A stretch of DNA of 64,000 nt, taken from contig NC_019689.1 of assembly GCF_000317025.1 (NCBI RefSeq), positions 3,240,024 through 3,304,023 on the forward strand. Direction: 5' to 3'. The position numbers and the translations under genes were made by a program. Shown here piece by piece: positions 16,969 to 26,655 of this stretch (the stretch's first letter is position 1; each line of letters opens with the position of its first letter). A model generated the notes under the pieces. The model worked only from the letters and a program-made list of their open reading frames with translations, was not told the DNA's origin and did no database searches. Origin of the DNA: Pleurocapsa sp. PCC 7327 (GTDB taxonomy: Bacteria; Cyanobacteriota; Cyanobacteriia; Cyanobacteriales; Microcystaceae).

Positions 16969-17616
16969 ATGAACGACCGAGTTGACAGAATTCTACAAGA
17001 ATTCGCAAGCCGATCGCTTGAGATTGAGGGGGCTTTTTTGGTTTCGTCTCAGGGTCAACCCATCACCGTAGCAATGGGGATGGAATATAATAGCGCGTTA
17101 ATTTTGGCTGGAACAATGCTCCGTTTGGCGCAGATAGTTCGAGAGGAATATGCGTGGCAAGAAATCGAACAAGTTTCTATCCGATCGCAAGAAGGATATG
17201 TTATTTTATTTCGCTGTAGCAAAGAGGTTTTCTTGCTTGTCAAAACCGCCAGAGTTCCTTGGGGTTTTCTCGATCGCGATATCCATCGCACGGTTAAAAC
17301 GCTTCAGAGCGAGCTTCAAACAACTGACATCCCTAGATTGACGGCTGAAGACTCTTCCCAATTAACGCTATTGTGGGAAGATAGACAAATTGCAGCCAGC
17401 GAGCGAGCCAAGACCAAATTCAAGCTCGATGGCGATTTTATTGCTCGCGCTCAACAAGAACTAGCACAATATATCGGTCCGATTGCTTCTATCGTGTGTA
17501 AGCGGGTTTTGGCTGAGAAACCTAACATCGATCCCTCCGAATTTATTGAAGCTTTAGCCAAACATATTCCCCAACAGAAACAAGCACTCAATTTTCAGCG
17601 CCATTTTCTTTTTTAA
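16969..17616 (+). CDS. Roadblock/LC7-type protein with C-terminal cyanobacterial domain
   Basis: 215 residues. The N-terminal ~115 residues look like a Roadblock/LC7 domain (GAFLVSSQGQPIT, then ALILAGTMLRLAQIV, then VILFRCSKEVFLLVKT), the fold of small-GTPase regulators such as MglB. The C-terminal ~65 residues (RAQQELAQYIGPIASIVCKR to IDPSEFIEALAKHI) match the helical domain often fused to cyanobacterial signalling proteins (DUF8082-like). Probably a regulator of a GTPase or sensor; no partner gene adjacent. Confidence 0.65.
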   Translation: MNDRVDRILQEFASRSLEIEGAFLVSSQGQPITVAMGMEYNSALILAGTMLRLAQIVREEYAWQEIEQVSIRSQEGYVILFRCSKEVFLLVKTARVPWGFLDRDIHRTVKTLQSELQTTDIPRLTAEDSSQLTLLWEDRQIAASERAKTKFKLDGDFIARAQQELAQYIGPIASIVCKRVLAEKPNIDPSEFIEALAKHIPQQKQALNFQRHFLF

Positions 17617-17767
17617 TGCCAAATTCCTGAATTGGAGAGAGACTTAGCCCTGAAAAAATTATGGAAAAGAAAGTTAGAGCGAGATATGGTAATCCCAATA
17701 GTTTACTAAAGTTAACCAAAACAGGATAGCCTAGAACCGTAGCGATCGCCGCATAGAACTTATCTCG

Positions 17768-20407
17768 ATGGAACTCAATACCATTCCCCAGCGCCTTCGC
17801 ATTTGGTTCAAGTCCTTACACTTCGGACGCAGTTCCGTCGATACTCGTTACGCGCTAGTCGAAGCTTGCCTGATCGGAATCCTATCTGCATTAGCAGCTT
17901 TATGGCTTAAAAAAGGCATTGGTTGGCTGGGAGGCTGGCGCATCCAAGCGGCGCATCAGTTTGGGGCATGGTTAGTGCTACCTGCGGTTGGTTTGAGCTT
18001 TAGTCTGTTAGCGGGTTGGATCTTACAAAAGTTTTCTCCGGCAGCGGCGGGTGGTGGGATTCCTCAAGTTAAGGCAGCTTTGGCGCGATATCCCATTCTG
18101 TTGTCCCTGCGGGTTGCCGTGGTGAAGGCGATTGGTACGACGCTAATTTTAGGGGCAGGTTTGACCCTCGGTCGCCGAGCGCCTACAGTCCATATTGGAG
18201 CGGCATTGGCGGCGCAACTGAGCAGTTGGATTCCCACTTCGCCAGAACATCGCCGTCAGATGATCGCAGCCGGTGCAGCAGCGGGATTAGCGGCAGGGTT
18301 TAATACGCCAATTGCCGGAGTTTTGTTTGTCGTCGAAGAATTGATGCGGGACGTATCGGACTTGACTCTAGAAACGGCGATCGTCGCTTCTTTTACGGGG
18401 GCGGTCGTGTCTCGGCTTTTAGATTCAGCCGATCTCAACATCCCCGCCAGTTTGCTCGATGCTCGCTCCGGCAGCTTCTCAGCCCCAGAAATTCCTTTTT
18501 ATCTATTTTTAGGGGCGCTAGCGGGAATTTTGGGGGCACTTTTCAATCGAAGCATGATGTTTAGCCTCTGGGTCAATCGTCGCTCCAATTTGTCCCTAGC
18601 TTGGCGCATTGGTATAGTCGGCTTACTTTCCGGCGCGATTATTGCTTTTTTACCGCCGTTTTTTCAGGATAATTCGGGACTGCGGGAGTTTTTAGTCTAT
18701 GGTGGGTTGTCCTGGCAAAATATCGCGATCGCTTTTGTTGCCCATTTTTTCCTAACGATTCTGGCATATAGTTCTGGTGCCCCAGGGGGACTGTTTGCGC
18801 CCGCACTGGTGATGGGTTCCGCCCTGGGGTATTTAGTCGGCGATCTCGCGGGCTGGCTTTCGGGAATTAACAGCGAATCGACTTATGCTCTGGCGGGGAT
18901 GGGGGCATTTTTTACGGCAGTTGGTAGGGTTCCCGTCACCGCGATCGTCATCGTTTTTGAAATTACTGCCGATTTCAATATCGTGTTGCCGCTAATGGTG
19001 ACTTGCGCGATCGCCTATATTGTAGCAGAGAGCATTTCGCGCGGCTCGATTTACGAACATTTGCTGAAAACCAGCGGCATTCAACTCAAGCAGCAGGAAA
19101 CGCCGCGCAATGATTTTCTCAACAAATTAACGGCTGCCGATGTCATGCAGTCTCAGGTAGAAACCCTATCGAGCGATCTAACCCTCGACGAAACGATGCT
19201 AGCAGTCTCCCGTTCTCACCATCGCGGGTTTCCGGTGATCGAGGAAGGAAAATTGGTCGGGATTATCACTCAAAGCGATCTTGCCAGTCTCAGCCAGCGA
19301 TCGCCACAAACGCTACTAAAAGAAATTATGACGATGCGACCGATTACGGTCAAGCCGGATACTTCCCTCAGCGACGTTCTTTACTTGCTCAACCGCTATC
19401 AATTATCTCGCCTGCCCGTTACTGAAGGCAGTAAACTCGTCGGAATTATTACTCGCACCGACATCATCCGTAGCGAAGTCAATCAACTCAACCAAGGCAC
19501 GCAGCGAGCGTTTAAACCTTCTCCTTCCTACGTAGCCTATCAAACTCGCTCGCCATCGGTGGGAAAGGGTCGAATCTTGCTCCCCATCGCCAATCCCCAA
19601 ACGGCACCTGCGCTGATGAAGATCGCCGCCGCGATCGCTCGCTATCATCAATACGAACTAGAGTGCCTGCAAATTATTAAAGTGCCTAAGCATATTTTTC
19701 CGTCCGAAGCTTATGTCAATACCCAAGAAAGTCGCAAATTGCTCCATCGCGTCGAAAGATTGGGTCGTCAGTGGAATATTCCCGTACATACGCAAATCCG
19801 AGTCGCGCAGGATCGGGCTGAGGCAATTTTAGAAGCGATCGCAAAGCAGCAAATTAATATCCTTCTGATGGGCTGGAAAGGCAATACAGCTACCCCAGGC
19901 GCGATTTTTGGCGATCTCGTAGACACTATAATTCATCGAGCGCCTTGCGATTTAATTTTAGTCAAATTGGGCAGCAGTCTCAATGCCTATCCCAACGATT
20001 TGAATCAGTCGGCTACTTGGTTGATTCCTATGGCTGGAGGTCCTAACGCGCAACGGGCGATCGAGTTGCTACCGGGACTCGCTAGCTTATATTCTCGCAT
20101 CCATTCTCCCAAACTCTGGCTGTGTCAGGTTTATTCTCCAGCAACGTCTGCTCTCGATTGTTCTTTATTAGAGTACTCTACCGACTATCTTAGAAATAAC
20201 CTATCGCTTCCGGTGATGCCGATTGCCGTGCGCTCTCGCTCGGTTTCCGATGCGGTCATTCGCTTGGCAGGCGAGGAAAAATGCAGTGTCGTCATGCTGG
20301 GGGCAAGTCGCGAAGGATTATTGCAACACGCCATTCATGGCAATATTCCCGAAGCGATCGCTAATAAAGTTGAAAGTACGACGATTATAGTCAGAAGCGC
20401 TTACTGA
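17768..20407 (+). CDS. ClC-type anion channel/transporter with CBS pair and two Usp domains
   Basis: 879 residues. Residues ~25-430 form the ClC membrane core: GGGIPQVKA in place of the GSGIP anion motif, GRRAPTVHIGAALAA in place of GREGP, and GGLFAPALVMG (GxFxP). Residues ~445-580 are two CBS motifs, starting at TAADVMQSQVETL and EIMTMRPITVKP. The remainder has two UspA-like domains (RILLPIANPQ; TWLIPMAGGPN) with the typical GxxG near VMLGASREGL. The external gating Glu of ClC exchangers is absent (Arg-Ala instead of Glu-Gly). Cytosolic CBS and Usp domains suggest nucleotide sensing. Monocistronic. Confidence 0.9.
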   Translation: MELNTIPQRLRIWFKSLHFGRSSVDTRYALVEACLIGILSALAALWLKKGIGWLGGWRIQAAHQFGAWLVLPAVGLSFSLLAGWILQKFSPAAAGGGIPQVKAALARYPILLSLRVAVVKAIGTTLILGAGLTLGRRAPTVHIGAALAAQLSSWIPTSPEHRRQMIAAGAAAGLAAGFNTPIAGVLFVVEELMRDVSDLTLETAIVASFTGAVVSRLLDSADLNIPASLLDARSGSFSAPEIPFYLFLGALAGILGALFNRSMMFSLWVNRRSNLSLAWRIGIVGLLSGAIIAFLPPFFQDNSGLREFLVYGGLSWQNIAIAFVAHFFLTILAYSSGAPGGLFAPALVMGSALGYLVGDLAGWLSGINSESTYALAGMGAFFTAVGRVPVTAIVIVFEITADFNIVLPLMVTCAIAYIVAESISRGSIYEHLLKTSGIQLKQQETPRNDFLNKLTAADVMQSQVETLSSDLTLDETMLAVSRSHHRGFPVIEEGKLVGIITQSDLASLSQRSPQTLLKEIMTMRPITVKPDTSLSDVLYLLNRYQLSRLPVTEGSKLVGIITRTDIIRSEVNQLNQGTQRAFKPSPSYVAYQTRSPSVGKGRILLPIANPQTAPALMKIAAAIARYHQYELECLQIIKVPKHIFPSEAYVNTQESRKLLHRVERLGRQWNIPVHTQIRVAQDRAEAILEAIAKQQINILLMGWKGNTATPGAIFGDLVDTIIHRAPCDLILVKLGSSLNAYPNDLNQSATWLIPMAGGPNAQRAIELLPGLASLYSRIHSPKLWLCQVYSPATSALDCSLLEYSTDYLRNNLSLPVMPIAVRSRSVSDAVIRLAGEEKCSVVMLGASREGLLQHAIHGNIPEAIANKVESTTIIVRSAY

Positions 20408-20477
20408 GGCAGAGAAATGGCAGGGAATTTTGATGATGCTCTATCTGTTTGAGTTAATTCCCAGAAAATGCTATAAT

Positions 20478-21173
20478 TTAGGTCGTCAGTCCATGTTTAA
20501 GGGCAAAACGCACTAATTCGGTACGGCTATTGGTTCCGGTTTTACTAAACAGGCGGCTGACATATTTTTCGACATTTCGGACGCTAGTATCCAAGCGTCC
20601 TGCGATTTCTTTATTCATTAATCCTTCTGCTACCAAATCTAAAACGCTTTGTTCTCGTGGCGTTAACTCAATTTTGATCGGAGAAGGCGTGGGAACTAGA
20701 TGAGAGGATTGACCTAGCTGTTCTTTAATAGCTTTGATATCTTGGACGATTTCTGCTAGTTGCGCCGCTTCGCCGCTAGCTGCTACCGTCTCTTGGCGGC
20801 GTTTGAGAACGTTTCTAACAACTGCTTCTAGCTCTTCGGGATCGAAAGGTTTGGATACATAGGCATCGCAACCCGCCTTGTATCCTTGAATGCGATCGCT
20901 CGTCATTCCTCTGGCGGTTAAAAAGACAACTGGGAGTGCTTTGAATCGGTCATCTTCACGCAGTTTTTTGAGAAATTGATAGCCATCTACTTGGGGCATC
21001 ATAATATCGGAGATGACTAAATCTGGCGTCTCGTGTTGGATCGATTCCCAAGCTTCGTTGGCGTTACTGGCTAATTGGACTTTGAATTCTCCGCTGTCTT
21101 CGAGATAAGCTTGTACGGACTCGCGAACCCCAGGTTCGTCATCAACGAGAAGTAATTTGGCTTTTTCGGACAT
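20478..21173 (-). CDS. NarL/LuxR-family response regulator, Rre1/Ycf29-like
   Basis: 231 residues from the ATG at 21173, preceded by GGAGAG; a farther start at 21194 is weaker. The receiver domain is complete: acidic pair VDDE, phospho-acceptor Asp in DLVISDIMMPQ, Thr in VFLTARG, Lys in YVSKPFD. The C-terminal LuxR helix-turn-helix reads LTPREQSVLDLVAEGLMNKEIAGRL. The overall sequence strongly recalls the cyanobacterial Rre1/Ycf29 group, which acts with Hik34/Hik2 in stress responses. The kinase is not in the window. Confidence 0.85.
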   Translation of the reverse strand: MSEKAKLLLVDDEPGVRESVQAYLEDSGEFKVQLASNANEAWESIQHETPDLVISDIMMPQVDGYQFLKKLREDDRFKALPVVFLTARGMTSDRIQGYKAGCDAYVSKPFDPEELEAVVRNVLKRRQETVAASGEAAQLAEIVQDIKAIKEQLGQSSHLVPTPSPIKIELTPREQSVLDLVAEGLMNKEIAGRLDTSVRNVEKYVSRLFSKTGTNSRTELVRFALKHGLTT

Positions 21174-21275
21174 ATTTTTCTCTCCTACAGGCAAAAAATT
21201 CAGAATCCTGAACAGTTGCGTTCGCAGGTTGCACTTTACAGAATTCTGAATTTCGATAATGCGATCGCCGATTAT

Positions 21276-21572
21276 TTACTCAGCTGAAACCGCTTGTACT
21301 TCTATTGTCTCATTGCTTGTTTCTGTAGGAGCAGCGACAGGGTTAGTTTTTGTAGATTTAAAGCGATCGAGGATTAACTGTGATACTTCAGTCACCAAAA
21401 ATGTTACAAGGATAAAGTCGTCAATCTCTCCTACGATCGGAAAGAAATCTGGGGAAATATCGAATGGGCTGAGTAAATAGACGAGAGTACCCAGAATAAT
21501 CCACCAACGGTATTTGGGATTGCGGATGGCGTTGCGATAGAAATTGTAGATCGATTGAATAGGAATTTTCAT
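21276..21572 (-). CDS. DUF1232 (YkvA-type) membrane protein
   Basis: 98 residues starting at ATG 21572, with GGGAG 7 bases upstream. The DUF1232 signature is clear: PKYRWWIILGTLVYLLSPFDISPDFFPIVGEIDDFILV, with one to two membrane segments. The C-terminal 25 residues are a polar Thr/Glu-rich tail. Function of the family is unknown. Located between a response regulator and an M48 protease, all on the minus strand, but gaps suggest separate transcription. Confidence 0.85.
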   Translation of the reverse strand: MKIPIQSIYNFYRNAIRNPKYRWWIILGTLVYLLSPFDISPDFFPIVGEIDDFILVTFLVTEVSQLILDRFKSTKTNPVAAPTETSNETIEVQAVSAE

Positions 21573-21895
21573 CAACGGACTCCCTTAGCAATTACTTTTT
21601 ATTGTGACAAATTAATTCGCATTTTTCCGGTGCGGATCGCCGATGTACAAATTAGGGTAAGTCCCACTTTTGGAAACCTGCGGTTTTGGAAAAGGGATAA
21701 TATCAATGCGCAATTATCAATAAGTCAGTAGGTTTGTGTGTAAGACTTTTCGAGCGAGCATCTGTAGCGCTCTTTTTTTAGCAATGGGATAACGCGAAGC
21801 GTTATCCTTTTTTCCTGAATTTAAATTAGTTTTACAATTTATTTAAGAAGTTTTTCAGAAAGAGTCATTAAAGTGCATTTTGTGCGACTGTGCTG
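21573..21895. other. Intergenic region with plus-strand terminators and no plus-strand gene
   Basis: 323 bases between two minus-strand genes. Two hairpins followed by T runs lie on the plus strand at ~21750-21813, although no plus-strand ORF precedes them. GATAAT at 21696-21701 could be a -10 box. I read a possible small RNA here; see the findings. Confidence 0.4.
21787..21813 (+). terminator. Rho-independent terminator without an upstream plus-strand gene
   Basis: Perfect 9-bp stem GGATAACGC/GCGTTATCC with loop GAA, directly followed by six T. On the minus strand there is no T run, so it terminates plus-strand transcripts. A weaker hairpin, GAGCG...CGCTC followed by seven T, lies about 20 bases upstream. 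Confidence 0.7.
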
Positions 21896-23920
21896 CTAAA
21901 AAAGATCTGCTTGTAGCAACATCGGTACGATAAAGCCAAAAATTATCGCTCCAATCCCCATGACCAGCGACCAAAAGCGAGGATAACTTCTTACTGTAGT
22001 GCGATTTGTCTTGAGTTGAACTAAATCGACACGGGGAATAATTTCTCGTCTGAACCAACCAACAGCTTGAACTTCCGACCCGATTAACTTCTGTACCTGA
22101 GTTGCACCAAAGAGGAAATTGCCCAACGACCCAAAACGAGAGGCGTAGCGAGTATAAATCGTTCCCATTTTATCTTGTAGTCTGAGGTCGGAACCAAACT
22201 GATATCCGGCGGCATCCGCACGACCGATGAGCTTGCCTTGAAGTTGTACGGGGCGACCTCGCAGGGGACTAGCATAGGGATCGCACATCAAGGTGAAAAT
22301 ATCGGTCTGAGAAACGCGCCCGAAGTCGGGATACATGGCAAAGGCATTGATTAGCGTACCGATGCCAAACCCAAAGAAACTAAAGCTTGGCAAAACGCTT
22401 GCATTGCTAGAGATTAAAGCGACAAGCAAACCCAGAAGAAAACCCGCGATCGCGCTAACCCATTGTGCGTTAAAAAGTAAGATATCTAGCACTAAATTTC
22501 CATACAACTTATTCTTGTTCAGCTTTCTGCCTTCGCGTACCACCGCCGCCATATCGAATTCGGTCTCCAATCCCATTTGCTCGGCGTAGGTAGTTAGGGC
22601 GCGAATGCGCTTGCCCGTTAGCGGGTGAGTCGAATTCATTTCCATCCACCAACCCCAAGGGTTAAACATATCCCAGAGAAAGACTCGTCCGATTTGTTGC
22701 GAGTTCGAGGCTATTCGATAAGCAGTCCCAGTAGCAACGGCTGCTTTGGAATCGTAAATACCGAGCGCGCGAGTTCCTTCTATTAATTTACTGGGTTCTT
22801 GGGTACGCTGTCCTTGTTCTAAAATTCCATAGGCAATTTTCACTAATGCCCGTGATAGCGCATTGGGATTTCCGGTTGTTTCGGCAGCAAAATGGTCGGC
22901 GTAGTACTCTCTAGTTCGGGATAAATACAAGATTAAATAGGTGCCAACCAGATAGAAGACATAGGCGGTAATAGCTGCCACTTGGATAGCATTTTTTATC
23001 TTGTTATCGTTGCCGCCCCGGCTAAAATTTCTGGCAAAAGTATAAATTAAGTAGCTAATTTGCACTAGAGTAGAGGCTACCGTCATGATGGCAAAATCCC
23101 AATGAACGATATGCCCCAATTCGTGGGCGTATACTGTTGCAACTTCGTCGTCGTCGAGATAGGTAAATAGCCCCTGACTGACCACTAAACGAGCGCTATC
23201 TGGAAAAGAACCATAGGTAAAAGCCGTGGGATTTTGGTCGTCGATAATTCCCAAACGGGGCAGACTAATATTTTTCTCGCGACAGACGCGCTTGATGACT
23301 TCTGCGGCTTCTGGGCTTCGGCGTTCGATTTCTGCTAAAGGCACCCAATGAGTTTGATAAAACCACTCCTGGGTGAGATCCATCATCGATGGAGAGATAA
23401 AAAAGGCTGCCGTATTGAAGATTAAGGTAATGATAATTGCCACGGCGAGTCCGCTAAAGGGATCGTTGCTATTGAGAATGAAAAGTATGGCTAGACAGAG
23501 GACTAATACCATCCCAAACAGCAAACAGATGGTAGCGATGGAGACCAAGGCGAGATTATCTGCAAATCCTTTCATGACCAACCTTACCCCAGTTTGAGCT
23601 GCCCTACCCGCTTTTTGTAAAGGTTTTGGCGCTTCTGCTGCGGCTTCTTCCCTTGGCGTTTCTGCTTTGTTGAGAGTAGACAGGAACCCTTTTGCCCAAT
23701 TGCTGACTTGGGAGTCGAGGTACCGTTCGAGTTCTTGACACAGTGCGATCGCTTTGTGTTTTTCCCCATTGCCGTGATACGCTCTCGCTAGCGCCATTTG
23801 TACCTGGGCGTACTCTTGTGAATGGGGATTAGAAGCCGTTTGACAATAGGCTGCGAGCAATTCTATTGCCTCAGAGTAGCGATGCTGTTGCAGTGCCTTC
23901 AATCCATCTTTGAGTGACAT
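21896..23920 (-). CDS. M48-family membrane zinc metalloprotease with N-terminal TPR
   Basis: 674 residues. The first ~110 residues are TPR-like helices (LKALQQHRYSEAIELLAAYC; ALARAYHGNGEKHKAIALCQEL). Two membrane helices follow (~140-185). The catalytic motif VYAHELGHIVHWDF gives HExxH, and the third ligand is the Glu in YADHFAAE. Two more helices and a C-terminal ~150-residue domain come after. It is HtpX/Ste24-like, acting on membrane proteins, but longer than HtpX (~290). The TPR and C-terminal domain are typical of a cyanobacterial subfamily. Substrates unknown. Confidence 0.88.
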   Translation of the reverse strand: MSLKDGLKALQQHRYSEAIELLAAYCQTASNPHSQEYAQVQMALARAYHGNGEKHKAIALCQELERYLDSQVSNWAKGFLSTLNKAETPREEAAAEAPKPLQKAGRAAQTGVRLVMKGFADNLALVSIATICLLFGMVLVLCLAILFILNSNDPFSGLAVAIIITLIFNTAAFFISPSMMDLTQEWFYQTHWVPLAEIERRSPEAAEVIKRVCREKNISLPRLGIIDDQNPTAFTYGSFPDSARLVVSQGLFTYLDDDEVATVYAHELGHIVHWDFAIMTVASTLVQISYLIYTFARNFSRGGNDNKIKNAIQVAAITAYVFYLVGTYLILYLSRTREYYADHFAAETTGNPNALSRALVKIAYGILEQGQRTQEPSKLIEGTRALGIYDSKAAVATGTAYRIASNSQQIGRVFLWDMFNPWGWWMEMNSTHPLTGKRIRALTTYAEQMGLETEFDMAAVVREGRKLNKNKLYGNLVLDILLFNAQWVSAIAGFLLGLLVALISSNASVLPSFSFFGFGIGTLINAFAMYPDFGRVSQTDIFTLMCDPYASPLRGRPVQLQGKLIGRADAAGYQFGSDLRLQDKMGTIYTRYASRFGSLGNFLFGATQVQKLIGSEVQAVGWFRREIIPRVDLVQLKTNRTTVRSYPRFWSLVMGIGAIIFGFIVPMLLQADLF

Positions 23921-24427
23921 GAGTGGCTCCCCAAAAGTTAGGAAAATAGAGTCTTAGTTTTATCAATACCCGTATTTTCCAGGGAAAATAACACTGAGAA
24001 AAAATTTGCAATGATGAATTATAAATTCTAAAAATTAGCAGCAAAATGAAGCATCTACCAAGATTCTTCGCTTCACGGAACCTGCCCGAATCGCGAAGTG
24101 CGAAGGGTTACGCGACCAATGACCATTCATACCTTGATGCAGCAAGACATAAAAATTTTATAATTTGATTGGCTCGATACCTTGCACCAATATGTCATTA
24201 TTGGCGATTGCTCAATATCACAGATGCAGGAGCTGAGCTGGTTGAATGACAAAACTCAAATCGCCCTCACCCCAACCCCTCTCCCCGAGCAGGAGAGGAG
24301 CTTTCCACTTAAGACTTTTGCCTGAAGTCCCTTCGCCCCTTATGGGAGAAGGGATTTAGGGATGAGGGGACAAAGATTTGTCAGTCAACCAGGGAGCCGA
24401 ATCTACCCAATAACGTCGCTAATAATT
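23921..24427. other. Long intergenic region with a palindromic repeat
   Basis: 507 bases without a gene. The right part is the CCCTCACCCC/GGGATGAGGGG repeat (24264-24370). The middle holds CTTCGCTTCACGGAA... GCGAAGTGCGAAGG, an imperfect inverted repeat typical of cyanobacterial gaps. No promoter can be asserted. Confidence 0.5.
24264..24370. repeat. Dispersed palindromic repeat, CCCTCACCCCAACCCCTCTC type
   Basis: The left arm starts TCGCCCTCACCCCAACCCCT, and the right arm ends GGGATTTAGGGATGAGGGGA; internal GGAGAGGAG and CTCTCCCC pair too. This design is widespread in cyanobacterial intergenic DNA. A shorter relative is at 905-940. Confidence 0.65.
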
Positions 24428-24697
24428 ATGCCCAAATTTATTATGTGGGGCAGCTACTGCGAAAATGCACTCGAAAAACGCGCCCCCTATCGCCAAGATC
24501 ATCTCGACGGACTCGCCGCACAAAAAGAAAAAGGGATTTTAATTACCCTCGGTCCTACCAAAGACGCGACAAAAGTTTTCGGGATTTATGAAGCAGAAGA
24601 TGAAGCCATAGTCCGTCAAGTCATCGAATCCGATCCCTATTGGCAAAATGGCATTTGGACAGAGTATGAAGTCAAAGAATGGATTCAGGCATTTTAG
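24428..24697 (+). CDS. YciI-like protein
   Basis: 89 residues from ATG 24428. The frame is open further upstream but that part runs into the palindromic repeat. It has the dimeric alpha/beta-barrel YCII layout: PKFIMWGSYCENALEKRAPYRQDHL, LITLGPTKDATKVFGIYEAEDEAIVRQVIESDPYWQNGIW. The RxxHL and ESDPY segments match the family, where a His-Asp pair is thought to be the active site. Function in cyanobacteria is not known. Small, monocistronic. Confidence 0.8.
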   Translation: MPKFIMWGSYCENALEKRAPYRQDHLDGLAAQKEKGILITLGPTKDATKVFGIYEAEDEAIVRQVIESDPYWQNGIWTEYEVKEWIQAF

Positions 24698-24736
24698 TCA
24701 TTCGTTACAACAATTCAAAATTATTCTTCTTCCTCC

Positions 24737-24772
24737 ATTTTGAATTTTGAACTTTGAATTTTGAATTTAAAA
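24737..24772. repeat. Low-complexity TTTTGAA repeat
   Basis: Four tandem units of the type TTTTGAA/CTTTGAA fill the gap between convergent genes. A similar string is at 46951-46980. Such strings are common filler in cyanobacterial genomes. Confidence 0.5.
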
Positions 24773-24800
24773 AGGTTGTTTGTTTTCTTTCCATCTCTCG

Positions 24801-25496
24801 CTATGATTCTCGCAGAACGTAGCCTACGCCCCGAACCGTGTGGATCAGTCGCTTTTGCCCTTCATTTTCGATTTTGAGGCGTAAATAGCGAATATAAACC
24901 TCAATGACGTTTGATTCTCCTCGGAAATCGTAACCCCAAACATTTTCCAAAATTTGCTCCCGACTTAAGACTTCTCTGGGATGAGACATTAAATATTTGA
25001 GGAGTTCAAACTCTTTCATGGTCAGATCGATGCCCTGTTCGCCTAGAATTAAGCGGCGCGTTGTCAAATCTAAAACTAATTCCCCAAACCGCAGTTGTTC
25101 TTTTGATGCTTCTCGAGGGTGTAGATAGAAGCGAACCATTTGCAAAAACTCTTTGGAGTGATAGGGTTTGAGTAAATAGTCGTCAGCGCCCGCTTCCAGA
25201 CACTTCACTCGTTCCTCCACCGTTTCTTGGTCGATCGACAAAATAATCAGAACGCGATCGCCTTTTTGTCTCAGTTGACGACAAAGCCTCAATCCCGATT
25301 CTCCAGCCAAGGCGCGATCGATAACTACCATGGCGGGTTGTAGAGTTTCGATCTCCAACAAAGCTTTATCGATATCCGGCGCGATCGCCGTTGTATAGCC
25401 CGCTTCTATAAGATCCTGACTTGCCTGTTGGGCAAAGGCTTCATCGGTCTTTACCAATAAAATACAAGGATTGAGCACGGTCGCGATCGAAAGCAT
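24801..25496 (-). CDS. nblR: OmpR-family response regulator, NblR-like
   Basis: 231 residues. The receiver domain keeps the Asp in MVVIDRALAGESG, a Ser in ILSIDQ at the usual Thr/Ser position, and the Lys in DDYLLKPYHS. The C-terminal winged helix is LTMKEFELLKYLMSHPREVLSREQILENVWGYDFRGESNVIEVYIRYLR. The sequence recalls NblR, which controls phycobilisome degradation and stress survival; the acceptor environment DRALAGESGL supports that over RpaB. No kinase gene adjacent. The nblR name is by pattern memory and needs a tree. Confidence 0.7.
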   Translation of the reverse strand: MLSIATVLNPCILLVKTDEAFAQQASQDLIEAGYTTAIAPDIDKALLEIETLQPAMVVIDRALAGESGLRLCRQLRQKGDRVLIILSIDQETVEERVKCLEAGADDYLLKPYHSKEFLQMVRFYLHPREASKEQLRFGELVLDLTTRRLILGEQGIDLTMKEFELLKYLMSHPREVLSREQILENVWGYDFRGESNVIEVYIRYLRLKIENEGQKRLIHTVRGVGYVLRES

Positions 25497-25710
25497 AGAC
25501 TAGAAATCAAGTTTCAATAGTAGAATGATTTTTTCCTGTTTTAACACTAATTAATAAAATCGATCGGCTGTGTTAACAGCATCAATTAATAACTAACTAC
25601 TAATCACTAATAACTGTGCGGGTGAGTTTGGTCTATGGGGATGTAACAAGATACTCATATTTACAATTCTTCGACCTGCTCTTCGACCTGCCCTTACCGA
25701 TCGTAACTGA

Positions 25711-26628
25711 CTAAGGGAGTTCCACAGAAGTTGGCTTAGCGATATGGGGCAATCCCCAACCTAATTTTTCTCGCAGGATGCGGAAGAACTCTGGCGGTTG
25801 CAGGCGGATAAAACGCGCTGTATAGGGAGATTTTTCAATGTGTATGCGATCTTCTGGCAAGACGTAACAACCAGCATTCCCATCTACAACCATCACCATT
25901 CGGTTGGGAGTTGCAGGAAAAATATTCACGGTTTCTGTATCGGAAAATACCAGTGCCCGCGAGGCTAGCGAATGGGGACAGATAGGCGCTAACTGCATCA
26001 CTGGCACATCTGGGGTTACGACTGGTCCTCCGGCGCTGAGAGAATAAGCAGTCGAACCCGTAGGAGTCGAGACGATCACCCCATCTGCCGCAATATCGAC
26101 GGCTGCGTGCCTGCCAATTTGAATTTCAAAATGGCACATACTGGTTAGCGGTTCTCGATGCACGACCATTTCGTTGAGGCATAGCGCTTCCCAGAGCAAA
26201 TTATCCTCTCGAAAAAGCTGCACTGTAAGCATCGATCGCGCTTCGATTTCATAGTCATGCTGGAGAAGCTTTTCTATAGCTTGCGGCAAATGATTGACAT
26301 AGGTTTCCGTCAAAAAACCCATGTGTCCGGTATTGATAGTCAGCAGTGGAATGCCACAGGGCGCTAACTGGCGAAAGGCAGCCAAAACCGTCCCATCACC
26401 TCCTAAAACGATGGCAAAGGACAAATTTTCGTCAAAGTGCGGCGGCACTAACTGTTCGATCCGAGTATGGCAAACAGGGCGATTGGGTTTGGAATATCCC
26501 AAAAGACCGCCTCTACCCGTTTCCATGACTATTTCCCATCCGCGAGACTTCAGCTTGTCTCGCAATTCGGCTGCGACTCTAGTTGCGATCGGCTTTTCGT
26601 CGTTATAGATAATGCCTGCTTTTGGCAC
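25711..26628 (-). CDS. nadK: NAD(+) kinase
   Basis: Phosphorylates NAD+ to NADP+ with ATP in the cytosol. 305 residues with the family hallmarks: [18 protein letters not shown] (GGDG, catalytic Asp), [10 protein letters not shown], and [19 protein letters not shown], the conserved NAD-binding block. [14 protein letters not shown] follows in the C-terminal sandwich. The length is typical of one of the two cyanobacterial NadK paralogues. It lies 27 bases downstream of ycf39 on the same strand, so the two could be co-transcribed. Confidence 0.95.
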   Translation of the reverse strand: MPKAGIIYNDEKPIATRVAAELRDKLKSRGWEIVMETGRGGLLGYSKPNRPVCHTRIEQLVPPHFDENLSFAIVLGGDGTVLAAFRQLAPCGIPLLTINTGHMGFLTETYVNHLPQAIEKLLQHDYEIEARSMLTVQLFREDNLLWEALCLNEMVVHREPLTSMCHFEIQIGRHAAVDIAADGVIVSTPTGSTAYSLSAGGPVVTPDVPVMQLAPICPHSLASRALVFSDTETVNIFPATPNRMVMVVDGNAGCYVLPEDRIHIEKSPYTARFIRLQPPEFFRILREKLGWGLPHIAKPTSVELP

Positions 26629-26655
26629 GTCTGGTTATCCTGCGTCAGATTTTAC

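Noticed and set aside
25580-25625. Strings of TAACTAACTAATCACTAATAACT type
   Set aside because: Common low-complexity filler in cyanobacterial gaps (also near 6900, 52010, 57285 and 58400); no evidence for function.
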